From Ichthyophthirius multifiliis (Eukaryota; Ciliophora; Oligohymenophorea; Hymenostomatida): a stretch of DNA of 56,733 bases. This document shows, one piece after another, positions 11,013-22,831 of the stretch. The stretch spans positions 1 through 56,733 of the forward strand of contig NW_004087701.1 of NCBI RefSeq assembly GCF_000220395.1, written 5' to 3'. Made by a program: the position numbers and the translations under genes. The first letter of the stretch is position 1, and each line of letters starts with the position of its first letter. Below the pieces are notes generated by a model that searched no databases, was not told the DNA's origin, and saw only the letters and a list, made by a program, of their open reading frames with translations.

Positions 11013-12552
11013 TCATCTATTATTTTTATTATCACCATTAATAGCAATTTCATTATTGGTAGTATTATTATAAACAAAAGAGGAATCTTCTATAAAGATC
11101 CTTAAATTATTTTTTTCCTAGTAAATGTTTTTTTGTTCACATTTTTTTATTTTTCTTGATTTAATTAAATTCTGATTTATAATTATCATCTATAATATTT
11201 ACTTATTAATTTTAAGTACTTTTATCATCTTCCTTATCTTTATTATTAATTTAAAAATTATGTTTTTATGTTTCTGATTCTTAAATATTTATTAGTTCTG
11301 GCTCTTCAACAAGAGCATTTTTATCATTTTTTCTCTTCTTAATAATAAAAATTAAATACCAAAAAGCAATTATTAAAATAACGAAAGCTGTCACAATAAC
11401 AAAATAATAAAATATATGCATATTATTATTATTATTTAATTTAAAATTATTTTCATTTTAAATAATCTCTGAAACTAATTAAAATTCAACGTTTTCTTAC
11501 GCGTAAATAATAAACTCTAAATTTTAATAATTTTAAGGTAATTTAACTTAAAACTCTTACTAATTTTCTATTTAAAAAATATTTTCTTTGTTCGAATTAA
11601 ATTAATGAATTATAATAACTTTAAAATCTTTTACATTATTCTTTAAAATTAGATTATAATGGCAAATCTAATTATTTATTTCTTTCCTTGGATTCTAAAA
11701 TTATATTATTTCGAAACCTTATAAACCTATTTTTCCAAAAACACTTTTAGTTAAAGGAAAAACATTATTTTTTTCAAAAATAGAGGATTTAAATGCTATC
11801 TAGAATCTGTTTTCTTACGAATTAAAAATATTAATTTACAAGAAAGAAGGAGTTTTTTCCAAATAAAAATAAAACTGAAATATAGAATTATTTTAAAGCA
11901 CTATTTATTGATAAGATTAAATATCTTCTTAATTATTTGGCTTTATTTATATTTATATTTCTTTATTGTTTTTTAATTGTAGACTATTTTAATTATTTAA
12001 CATATAAAATTCTAATAAATATTTCTAGCTTATTTGCAAAGGCTTTATTTTTTATACTTAAAATTCAATTTTTTCACCTTTCAATATTTATTATTCTTCA
12101 AAATTTATTGCTTTTTTAGATTTATCATTAACTTATATTTCTATTTGGAGATTTTGTTCACCTTCTTAAATTAATATGTAATAATTAAGAGTTTCAGAAA
12201 GGTATATTGTACATATTTCTAAAAGGGAAAATAAGCAAATTTATTAATATTAGCTATATTAATAGTCAAATTAATTAATTTCCAAATGTTTTACAAGTTA
12301 TAATGCAGACTCATAATTATTAAATATATGCATTTAAGGATAATTATGATAATCTTATATATCCTTTAATTTAATTTAAATTTCTTTAGTCTTATTAATT
12401 TCTGAGAGACTAAATTAATACATATTTTACTTAAGCTAATTATTTATAATTATCTAAGTAGGCTTATTTATGGGAATGTCTTTAAATAATTTTTATTATT
12501 GCGTTTTTATATTTATTATTATTAAAAAAAAAAAAAAAAATTTATATGTCAT
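11013..12552 (-). CDS. Type I single-pass membrane protein, unknown function
   Basis: Not recognised. From ATG 12552-12550 the protein begins MTYKFFFFFLIIINIKTQQQ, a clear signal peptide. About 400 residues of Gln/Asn-rich, apparently beta-rich ectodomain follow (for example IQEGEQNLQIEIQVND and GFEIIQFQNPRKE). A transmembrane span MHIFYYFVIVTAFVILIIAF then leads into a basic stop-transfer KKRK and an acidic cytosolic tail. It has no evident introns. The frame shifts at a T7 run (A7 on the coding strand, 11142-11148): one frame stops at 11137, while the other continues IFIEDSSFVYNNT to TGA at 11013. Six bases in the run would join them. It likely sits in the plasma or secretory membrane. The gene faces away from its plus-strand neighbour. 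Confidence 0.72.
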
Positions 12553-12896
12553 TTTTTTTTTTTTTATTGTTAGAATTATAGGCAATTATATTATATTTTA
12601 TTTTTTAAAATAATATATTGACTTCTTTTTTTAAAAAAATAAAATATTAAATTAAGTATATTTAAATATAAAAATATAAAAATATAAATTTTTAACTTAT
12701 CTTATTTTATTTTATTTAAAATAAATAACAAATATAAACTAATAAAATTTATTTTTATTATTTAAATAAATATCTAGAAATCAATTATATTTTATTTTTT
12801 AAAAAAAAATAATATAAATATAATTTAAATTTTATAATTTTTTATTATAAATATAGATAATTTCTTTAAATTTTATTTCAAAAAATATTATAAAAA
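12553..12896. other. Divergent intergenic region
   Basis: About 340 bp of A/T-rich sequence between two divergent start codons. I see no gene in it. Promoters for both genes probably lie here. Confidence 0.5.
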
Positions 12897-14561
12897 ATGT
12901 AATAATAAAAAGAAAATATTAGCTTTTTTGCATCATTAAAAAGATTTATATTTGGAAATTAGTAAAACTCTTAAGTAAGATACAAACAAATAGAATAATT
13001 ATTAAATCAACATTAAAAAAGTATAAAACAATTGCAAGAATTTATATAATAATTAGATGAATTATAATATTTTTCATTTTCAAAAACATTCAAATTCAAT
13101 AAAAACATAAATAAACATTGCGAGAAGTATTTTATGACAGAAGAAGATATAAGAATATAAAGAATATAAAAAGATTAAAAAAAATATTAAAGTATTTAAA
13201 ATAACAAAAAAAAATATGATAATGAAAAGGAATAAAAATAGGAAAAGAAATTCACATAAATAATATAAAACAATTAATAATAAAAAAATTTATAAGAAAA
13301 AGAATAAAAACATTAAGAAAATATAGAAGACGAAATAACTGAACGAAAGAAGATATTTAAATAAAAATCAAGAAGATCATAAACAATAAATAAACTATTA
13401 ACTTCTTATCAAGTGGTAAAGAGTAGAAAAATAGCCAATTAAGCGATTACAATTCAAGTTTTTTAAGATGAATAAATAAAAGATGAAAATGATAGAAGCT
13501 TTTATAAAATTATTATTAATGAAAAAAATTATTTGCAAAAATCATCCTAAAATAATACGTTATATAATAATATGGAAAATATAAAAGATAATAATATTAA
13601 TGAAAATATCAAAAACTGTGATTCTTATTTTCCTTAAGTTGTATTTAGATTTGCAGATAATTTAATTAAAATGAATAAATGTAGATATAATTCTATTTAA
13701 GTTAAAGTACATTAAATATTATTAATAATAATTATATTTAAATATATTTAAATATTAGCTAGAATATAATTATAATTAAGATTTGACAGAAGAAGAAAAA
13801 TAAATAAATAAATATATTGATAAATTAGACCCAATTTATAAAAACTTAACATTTTTATAAAGAATTTAAGGACTTTTATCTTTTTATCTATATGAAAGTG
13901 AATCAGTGCTAATTAAAATGTAATAATACTAAGAAGCTTATACAATAGAAAGGTAAAGATTAGAAAATTTATAAATGAATACTAAAGCAAATAGTGCAAC
14001 AAAGAAAAAAAATAAATTTGAATAATAATAATAAAATAGAAAAAGTCAAGAATACAGTTTTAAATAATATTTTATAAAGTATTATTTAAATAGAGAAGAA
14101 GATCTAAGAGTAAAAAAAATATATACATATAAATATAAATATACATATACATATAAATATACATATAAATATATATATAATAATATATAAATATATATTT
14201 ATATATATATTTTTTTTTTTATATATATATTTTGTTTTATTTTTTAACAAAAACAATACTTTTTGATTATTTATAGCATATAAATTATATTATATAAATT
14301 ATAAATATATAACAAAAATTATTAATTTTTTTTTAGTTTTTAATGCTTCATTTAATTAATAAATAAATGTTATACCATACTTATTGTCTTGAATAAATTA
14401 ATATTGAAGAGAGATGGATATTATCAAATTAAGGTGAAGATGGATAAAATATAAATGAATAGATAGAATGTGTTTTAGATGAAGTCAATTCTTACTTAAA
14501 TGAAGTTATTAAAGATAAAAATTTAAAAGATGATGAGGAGAATTAAAAAAACAAAAAATGA
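12897..14561 (+). CDS. Hypothetical charged, coiled-coil-prone protein
   Basis: Not recognised. It starts MQQQKENISFFASLKRFIF, followed by a long Lys/Glu/Gln-rich stretch likely to form coiled coil. More ordered parts follow: SYFPQVVFRFADNLIKMN, then after an intron (about 13688-13754) LDPIYKNLTFLQRIQGLL and YLYESESVLIKMQQYQEAY. A second intron, about 14109-14335, is unusually long and carries TA repeats. The last exon reads MLHLINKQMLYHTYCLEQIN and ends NLKDDEENQKNKK at TGA 14559-14561. Length is about 460 residues. It has no signal peptide or membrane span, so probably cytosolic. The ordered C-terminal half suggests a conserved ciliate family, but I cannot name one. Confidence 0.7.
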
Positions 14562-14761
14562 AATATTAATTTTTAATTTTAATTAATTTTAAACTTTCTG
14601 TTTATTATTTAAAATAAATTACTAATACATGCATTTAATACTTATTATTGTTTTTTTATTTCAAATTAAAAAGTTAAAAAAAAAAATTAAAAAAAATTTA
14701 AAATAACAGAGTAATTTAATTTTTATATTTTTGTTTTTTATTATAAAAAAAATATAAAAAA

Positions 14762-16411
14762 ATGCATAAATAATCTTTATTTTTAAAAGAAAATTCTGCA
14801 AAACATTCACGTTCAAAATCAACTGCAACCGCTCAAAATTGCCTTTAATTTTTTCCTCAAAACCTACAATAATATTAATAATAATAATAAATTGAAAAAA
14901 AGATTTTAAAATAAAAAAACATAAATAATTAATATCCCATTAATTAAAACGATTTAATATTGAGAAAATGCATAACTCCGTTTGATAAAGAATGTAAGAA
15001 AAAATAATCCTCATAACGTGTCATATAAAAAGACTTAAAAAAAATAGTAAAATCGCAATATTTATATATATATATGAAATTTTAATTAAAAAATAGACAA
15101 TTCTTCACCTGATAAATGTTAAAGTTTTCATCATTCAAGGACCATATCTCATACATAAGATACATCATTTTAGCAAAAGTAAACCAATAAATTAACACTA
15201 TCATCAAATACATCAAAACATATAAGCGGATTTCGAGCATAAAATACATATAAGAATATAAACAACATCAATAATAATACTAAAAAAATATAAAAAAACT
15301 AATAAATAAATTACTTATCAAACTAAAGTGTTTAAATATAATAAGTAAATGCTCCAAACTATTATTATAAAAATGAATATAATTCCACAAAACCACAATA
15401 AAATAGATAAAGAGCCAATAAATCAGTTAATGGTTAATTTTATTTTTAATAATAACAATAATTATATCCTCCGCAATAAAAATAATAAAATATGAGTAAT
15501 TATAATGCAAATAATTTATCTATGTCTTTTTAAAAAGAAGATAATTATTATACTTTATAAAAAATTCCAAAACAACCTATTTTAAATAAAGCCGCAATTG
15601 AATTTTTCTAAAAAGGTAAATAATTATTTAAAGAGAACAACATTGAAGAAGCTTTAAAATGTTTCAATGAAGCACTTAAAGAAGATCAAATGATGCTTGA
15701 AAGTTAATATTTATTAGGAGTTTGTTTCTTATCTTTTAATTAATATTCTAAAGCTATAGAATAATTCTGTGATTTATTAGAAAAAAATGAAAATTTCAAA
15801 AAAAACGTTTTTTTATTAATCGCTATTGCTTATAAAAAAACTAACGAAATTAATGCAGCTATATAAATAGTAAAATTTTTTTTTATTTACTTAAATATAA
15901 ATATTATTTATAAATAGCTTGGAAAAGCTATAATGTAATATCCTTAATATTACGATGCTTATATATATAGAGGCAAGTTATAAGTTAAAATGAAAAGATT
16001 TGAAAAAGCAATTTAAGATTTTGATATAGCTATTCATTTAAATCCTTAATGCGGTTTAGGTATTTTTATATAACTTTTTTAATTTGTTTTAATACTATTT
16101 TTATTTTTTTAATAAATAAAATAGGTTATATGGGAAAAGGAGATTGTTTAAGATTTAGTGGATAATTTAGTAGCGCTATAAATCTTTATACATAAGCCTT
16201 AGAAAAAGAAGAAATAATTGGGTAAGTAGCAATTTTAAAAAGAGCAATAACTTATATAGAAGCAAAATAATATGATAACGCGAAATAAGATTTATAAATA
16301 GTAAAAAAAAATTGATAAATATTTAAAAAATAAAATATAGATATTAAATTAAGATAATAAAAATTCAGAAGCGTATTATTTTAAAGGATTATTATACTAT
16401 ACATAAAGTAA

Positions 16412-16474
<63 letters not shown>

Positions 16475-19123
16475 ATTTATTTTTTCTTTTAAAATAGATA
16501 ACCTTAATGATGCCATATTATGTTTTGAATAGGCTATAAAACATAATAATTCTCGAAAAGCTGTAACAAAAGCATTATATTAAATAGCTAAAATAAAAAT
16601 AGAATTACGTGATTTTTATTAAGCATTCCACACAATAACCAGAGCAGAATTTTTAGACGTAGATAAAAAGGCCTTAGAAAAATTTAGAATATTTACAGAC
16701 GGAGTAACTTTTTTAATGAAACGTAAATATTAAGAGGGAATAGAAAATTTATCTAAATTAGTAAAAGGATATAATCTGGGTGATTTTTTGAAACCTTTAG
16801 TGTATACTTATCGTTCTTACGGATATTTTTGTTTAGGAAAACATCAAAAAGCACTCCTAGATTTACAAACTGTAGAAAATAAACTCGAGAAATGTTCGAA
16901 TTATAACAAATATATATGCGAGGGAATTTTAAGTGCCCAAAACAATTAATTCGAACAAGCCATGAATTTTTTTAATAAGGCCAACAAACTTTTCTCTCAA
17001 AAAATGGAACCTTTCTTCTATAAAGCAATGACTTTAGTAAGATTTACTAATAAACTAATCCCCAAAACCGACGAATAAAAGCGAATTTAATACAAATAAA
17101 ACGCTTTAAAAAACCTCGATAAAGGAATAGAGTTAAATGATCAAAATGCCAATATATATTTTCATAGAGGAGTCTTACGTTTCTCCTTAAACTAAATAAA
17201 CGACAGTATATAAGACTTTGATAAAGCAATAGAAAAATCAGAAGACAATAATGCTAAACACTACTATGCTCGAGGACTAGCTTATGCTTGCATAAACTGT
17301 AAAAAATAAGCCATAAACGATCTTTCAATAGCCATAAATCTCGACTAAAATTACTCAAATGCATATTTAAATCGTGCGAAATGCTTTCACTTAATTGGTG
17401 ATAGAAATTCTGCTTTTGTAGATTTATAAAAATTTGTAAATATAAAACCTTAAGACCCTGATATTCATTTATGGGCAGGTAATCTACTATTTAACATAGG
17501 AGCATATGAGGATGCAATAAAAGCTTATTCTCATGTAAATAATATAAGTAAAAATTGCGATATACTTCTTCTAAGGGCAAAATGCTATATGGTATTTAAA
17601 GAACTAAATAGTGCATTAGAAGATATGGAGAAAATAATAGAATTAAATTAGGAAAATTTAGATATTCGATTCGATTAAGTTTGCCTTATGTCGCTTAAAA
17701 TTGCCTCTTAAGGAAGTCAAGAAATCGAATAAATTTCTTTTTTTGAATAGGCACTTGAGAAAATTTAATAAAGCAAATAATTCGAAAAAAGGTCAGGAGC
17801 TTTTTTTAAAAGATCAGATAGTTTATTCTTTAAAGGGTTCTATAAATTCCATTTAAGAGACTATGAAGGAGCTTTAAGAAAGTTTAAAAAAAGTTTCGAA
17901 TTTAAAAATTAAGAATGTAAACTTAAAGAATAAAATCTTTGCGAATTACTTGAAGATGATGATGAAGCAGTACATATTTCAGAACTAGAAGAATATGAAT
18001 TTTAGAATAAAACTTATAATATTTATGAGTATTATTATAATTGTGCCAGTTGTCTTATTATGATGGAAAAATATCAAGAAGCATTCAAATATTTAATATA
18101 ATTATAAGAAATATTACCAGAGGAAGAAAAAGTCAAATGTTTGGAAGGACTTTTATTGGTTTTAAATGATGAAATTGAAAATAAAAATACAAATAATATT
18201 TGTAATTTTATTTTTGAATATATATATTTATTAATAAATATATATTAATATATATATATATATAGATATATATACTATTATATATATATATATATATATA
18301 TATTTATTTATTATATATATATATTTTTAGAATTAAATAACTTTTAGCTATTTCCTGTTAAAAATAGACTTTGCTCAATCTTCCCAAGTTTAAAAGCTCC
18401 TTTTAAATCGCATAAAGATTTTGTAATTTTATTATATTATATAATAGTTATTTATATTTTTTAAAAATTTTCTTTATAAGTAAGTTACTTTATATTTTTG
18501 TTTACCAAAAGTTGAAGCACCATCTATGATTCCATTCTTTGATGAAAATTTACTATAATAATTATAGGTATTTTTTTTATATATATATATAATAATTTTG
18601 TAATATGTAATTTAAAAACATAACAATAAATAAAGCCTACTGTAGTAGAAAATAAGCCTGAAGCTCCCTGGATAAGGAAGACTTCAGAAGGAATAATATT
18701 CACAGATAATGTTTAACATTTTGAAGATTTAGATTTGAAAACAGAAACTAAAAGAGAATCAGGTAAATATTTTTTTATAATAATTAATTTTTTTATTTTT
18801 TTAAAATAGATGATAATTAATAGGAAGAAGTATAAAATAAAAATATTAATTAAAAAATTCATGCTTTTGATTATGATGAATTAATGTTTGATAACTCACA
18901 TTATTTATATAATGATTATAAAGATATAGGTATTTTTATTATTATTATTAAAATTATTTATAAAATACTCTATATTTATTAAAATTTTTAAAATAAAGAT
19001 TATTCTTATGATGGAGATGAAGGTAAAAACGATTAAGTTATTGAAAAAAATAAATTAAAAGATATTCTTAAATTAGATGAGGATATTGAAAAAAAATTAG
19101 CAAAATTAAATAGAAAAATATGA
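14762..19123 (+). CDS. Large tetratricopeptide-repeat (TPR) protein
   Basis: Scaffold-type protein of roughly 1,200 residues. A Ser/Gln/Asn-rich N-terminal region of about 230 residues precedes many TPR units from about 15580 to 18170. Clear units include KAIMQYPQYYDAYIYRGKL, KRFEKAIQDFDIAIHLNP, SAINLYTQALEKEE, KALLDLQTVENKLEKC, DSIQDFDKAIEKSEDNNAKH and QAINDLSIAINLDQNYSNAY, with the usual Ala/Gly/Tyr spacing and Pro at helix ends. The tail is acidic and ends LAKLNRKI at TGA 19121-19123. About nine introns are inferred, including a 40-nt one near 16301-16340 that could be mistaken for a frameshift, and two filled with TA repeats. TPR solenoids bind partner proteins. Such long ones are frequent in ciliary and trafficking complexes of ciliates, but no catalytic domain fixes the role. 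Confidence 0.86.
16412..16476. repeat. (TA)n tract inside a TPR-gene intron
   Basis: Near-perfect TA dinucleotide run within an intron of the large TPR gene. Confidence 0.8.
18249..18325. repeat. (TA)n tract inside a TPR-gene intron
   Basis: TA-rich run occupying most of the intron before the C-terminal exons of the TPR gene. Confidence 0.75.
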
Positions 19124-19650
19124 CTTCATATCATAATTAAACTTAAAAAACTTTAAATTTTATGATATCTTATAATATTATAATAATATAATATATTTTG
19201 CCTATAAATTAAAATTAATTTATTTAACTACATTTTTTAAAATATTAAAAACTTTTATAAAAATAAATAAATAAACAACTTTTAAAGAAATGAAAAAGGA
19301 AAATAGTTATATTAATTGTTAACATTGTTTTTTTTTCATATTTTCTATAATAAACTTAATCAAAAAAATAAAAAAATAGAAAGACACATTGAATAAAAAA
19401 GCCTTTTGTTTTTATTTTTTTGGATTAAATTTAAAAAATAAAAAGAAAAAATAAATAATATATTATTTTATTTTATTAATTATAAAATATATACATTTAT
19501 TTATATATATATTAATATTTTTTTTTTTAATATTTATATTATATCTTTTTAAAATAAATTCAATTATTTTTAAGATTACAAATTAAAAAAATTATTTCCA
19601 AATAAAAAAAAAGCAAAAATTAATTTAACAAGTAAAAATATATTATTGAA
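19124..19650. other. Intergenic A/T tract
   Basis: About 530 bp between two tandem plus-strand genes. No coding pattern or RNA gene seen; it should hold the 3' end of the TPR gene and the promoter of the SET gene. Confidence 0.5.
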
Positions 19651-21815
19651 ATGGCTCCCAAAAAAAAAAAAAATCAAGTCAATTAAAATCAAAACCAGTC
19701 TTCAAATCAAGTCCAAGCTGATAAATTAAAAGTAAAAAAGTTTAAACTTTTTAAAAAAAATTAATCTCATAACAACAACAACAAAAATTATCTATAAAAA
19801 TATAATAAAAAATTCAAAGGAATTAGGGAATAAATCGTTATAAAATGAAAATTATTTAAAAGCAATAGAACTATATACATAAGCAATTAAATTAGATGAT
19901 TAATCTTTTGCATATTTTCATAATCGCTCTCTGGCTTATTATTTATCAGAAAAATTTGAAGAGTCTTTATAAGATGCGACATAATGTAAAAATTTAAACC
20001 CTGAATATATTTAAGCATATTTAAGAGAATCATCAGCTTTACTATAATTAGATAGATTAGAAGTTTTCTTTTAATTATAAAAATAAAAAATATACATATA
20101 TTTAAATAGGAGTCATTTTAAGTATTAGAAAATGGATTAAAATTGGATAATCAAAATGAAGAATTATTATAATTAAAATAAAAAATATAATAAGAAATAA
20201 ATTAAGTATATTTTAAAAAAGTTAAAAAATTATTAAATTAAAAATTAAAAAAAAAGTTAAATATATTACCTCCTAATCATCCTGAAATTGTAGTTCATTA
20301 AAAACTTTTAGATTGGCTAAATGATGGAAAAGCTGAATTCAGTAACTTAAGAATATAAACCTATTGTAAAAATTATAGAGGAGTACATACACGAAGAAAA
20401 ATTTATGTAAAAAAATAATATTTATTACTTTTTTGTAAAATAATAAAAAGAATAAATAAATAATACTATTTATTCCAAAATCTCATTTAATAACATTAGA
20501 AATGTCCAAATAAACATCAGTAAGTAAAAAGATAATAGCAAAAAAGCTAAATTTATTATCCCCAAAGCATTCCTACTTATCCACATTTTTATTATAAGAA
20601 AAAAGAAATCCTGACTCACTTTGGTCTATTTATATAAATATTCTTCCAAGTGATTATAATCAATATCCTATATTTTTCCCAGAAGAAGATCTCGAATGGC
20701 TTTCCGGTTCTCCATTTTTGAATTAAGTACTTGAAAAAAAAGCTGATATAAAAAGAGATTATGATGATATATGCTCAATAGCTCCAGAGTTTGCAATAAA
20801 CACATTCCAAGACTTTTGTTGGGCAAGAATTACTGCTTCTTCAAGAGTTTTCGGTCTTTAAATAGATGGATAAAAAACTGATGCTTTTGTGCCTTTGGCA
20901 GATATGTTGAATCACAGAAGACCGAAATAAACCTCTTGGTAATACGATGATAATAGACAAGGTTTTATAATTGAAGCTTTAGAAGATATTCCTCGAGGGG
21001 ATTAAGTATATGACTCTTATGGGTAAAAATGCAACTCGAGATTTTCCTTAATTATGGATTTATTAATATGAATAATGATGCAAATGAAGTAGCTTTAAAG
21101 TTAAATTTTGATTAAGACGATCCTACTTTAGCTAGAAAAATAGAAATGATGGGAGGTGAACTTCCCGATCTGAAGATTTTTAGAATTCAAGAAAACTATT
21201 AAGAGACTAATGTTATTGAATTTATGGGATATATTAGATTTATTCTTATTAGAGATTAATAAAAATTACTTCTATTAAGCAATTTATAAGAATAATAATA
21301 AGAAAATAATGACAGTAAATTTTACAAGCCTAAAAAAACTCCGCCTATTTCTATACAAAATGAAATCGATATGTGGAATAAAATAAATTAAGTTTGTTAG
21401 AATTAAATGTAATTATATAAGACTAATATTGAAGTAGCTTTTTTTAGTTTAAATTTTATATATATATTTTAATATAATTTAATTTATTAGGAAGATAATT
21501 AATTACTTTAAGACAATAATCTAACTTTAAATTAAAGAAATTGTGTTTTATTGAGATTAGGAGAAAAAGATGTAAATATATATTTTATTTTGGTTATCTA
21601 TATTATATACAGATTTTGAGATTTTACATAGAAATGTCATAGAAAATGATTACATTATTAAAATTAAATAGAAAAGTTTTTTTTTTTTTTAAATTTAAAT
21701 TTTTTTTTTTTTTTAGGAAATTAAAAAAGTTTATATCTAAGGTTAATACATTAAATACAACTCTTACATAAATAAAGTTATTATTTAAACACTTCTATAA
21801 GTAAATAACGAATGA
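19651..21815 (+). CDS. TPR-SET protein lysine methyltransferase (SETD3/LSMT-like)
   Basis: Predicted SAM-dependent protein lysine methyltransferase. The start is MAPKKKKNQVNQNQNQ. An intron ends at the TPR module ADKLKELGNKSLQNENYLKA, followed by two more TPR-like units. The split SET domain of the RuBisCO-LSMT/SETD3 class follows: YRGVHTRRKIY at its entry, then after an intron ILFIPKSHLITLEM, and later the core motifs DAFVPLADMLNHRRP and YGQKCNSRF plus FLNYGF. The NH..YG core would bind SAM and the target lysine. After that comes a helical region resembling the substrate-binding domain, ending at TGA 21813-21815. The frame breaks in the middle of the SAM motif at the T4 run 21042-21045; five T would restore it. 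About six introns. The TPR front end probably selects substrates. Confidence 0.9.
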
Positions 21816-21909
21816 AAATAAACAAAAATAATATATATTTGTTTTTGTATTTTATATAAGCTTTAATTAAATCAACTTTCGTTTGTTTATTTATATATTT
21901 ATTTAAAGT

Positions 21910-22831
21910 TCAAATAATTTTTATTACTAATTTAATATTTTTAATTTTTTTTTAAATATATATCATATATAAATATATATATGTTAATAAACTCTCTTCA
22001 TTATTTTTTTTTTCTTAAGTAGTGGTATACTTAGGAATTTTAGAACTAAAGTTTTAATATTATTTAAATGCTATGTCTAATATAAAAAAAATATATATAA
22101 TTATAAAATAATTTTATAAGATATAGAATACCTCTATATTATTAATATTATTAACAAAAATCTATTTTTAATACACTTGTTAAATATCCATATGTAAATA
22201 AAGTATTAATAAGTAGACAAGCTGTAAATGTCAAACTAAATTAACAAATAAAGTTAGAAAGTAAATATAATCCAACAATCAACTTTTATTTTAATTAATC
22301 AAAAATAATAAGTATTTAGAATTAATTAATATATAAATTGATATTTTTTTTTGTTACTTTTATTTATAAATCAGTTGACTAGTGAGTTTTTTTGAAAAAT
22401 TATGTAACTGCAGTCTTAATATTCAATATCTAAATAATGTAAAGTTAAATTGTTTCTTCAGTTACAAATAGGTAATCTTCATCTTCATCTCTATATATTT
22501 TTTTTTTAATATTTTATATTGAAAAACATATAAATATATCTTTTTTATATTACGAATTTTTAGTTTTCAAAACAAATTTAAGTAATAATAAATAAGCAAT
22601 ATTGAGCAAAGTAAATATGAATGCAAAACTAAGTAAAGAAGCGAATAATCCTTAATCATTAAGATATATCGAAAAAAATAACGCATTTAAGGTTGCTAAA
22701 ATAAGAATAGATTATTTTTAGTTTTTCCATGAAAACAATTCTGGCAATTCTATAGAAGTAAATATAATATTTTAAATGTAAAATTTAAACATATATATAA
22801 ATTATATATATTTAACACAACAAGTTGACAT
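21910..22831 (-). CDS. Reticulon-like ER membrane-shaping protein
   Basis: The reticulon homology domain is recognised from LPELFSWKNQKQSILILATL, matching the family opening (hydrophobic, W-[KR]-[DN]-x-xx-S). The first long hydrophobic hairpin follows, ending LLKFVLK. A hydrophilic loop of about 60 residues then leads to the second hairpin (IVGLYLLSNFICQF and ACLLINTLFTYGY). Reticulons wedge into the ER membrane and make tubules. The start is MSTC at 22831; the next intron is optional because it is a multiple of three. Four or so introns are inferred. The C-terminus is uncertain: the frame runs to TGA at 21910, but one more A in the run near 22005-22014 would stop it earlier. The gene converges tail to tail with the SET gene, about 95 bp away. 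Confidence 0.76.

Noticed and set aside
16301-16340. Frameshift in the TPR gene at an A9 run
   Set aside because: A 40-nt GT..AG intron covers the run and restores the frame exactly.
17047-17229. Minus-strand frame opposite the TPR gene
   Set aside because: Antisense shadow of clear TPR units.
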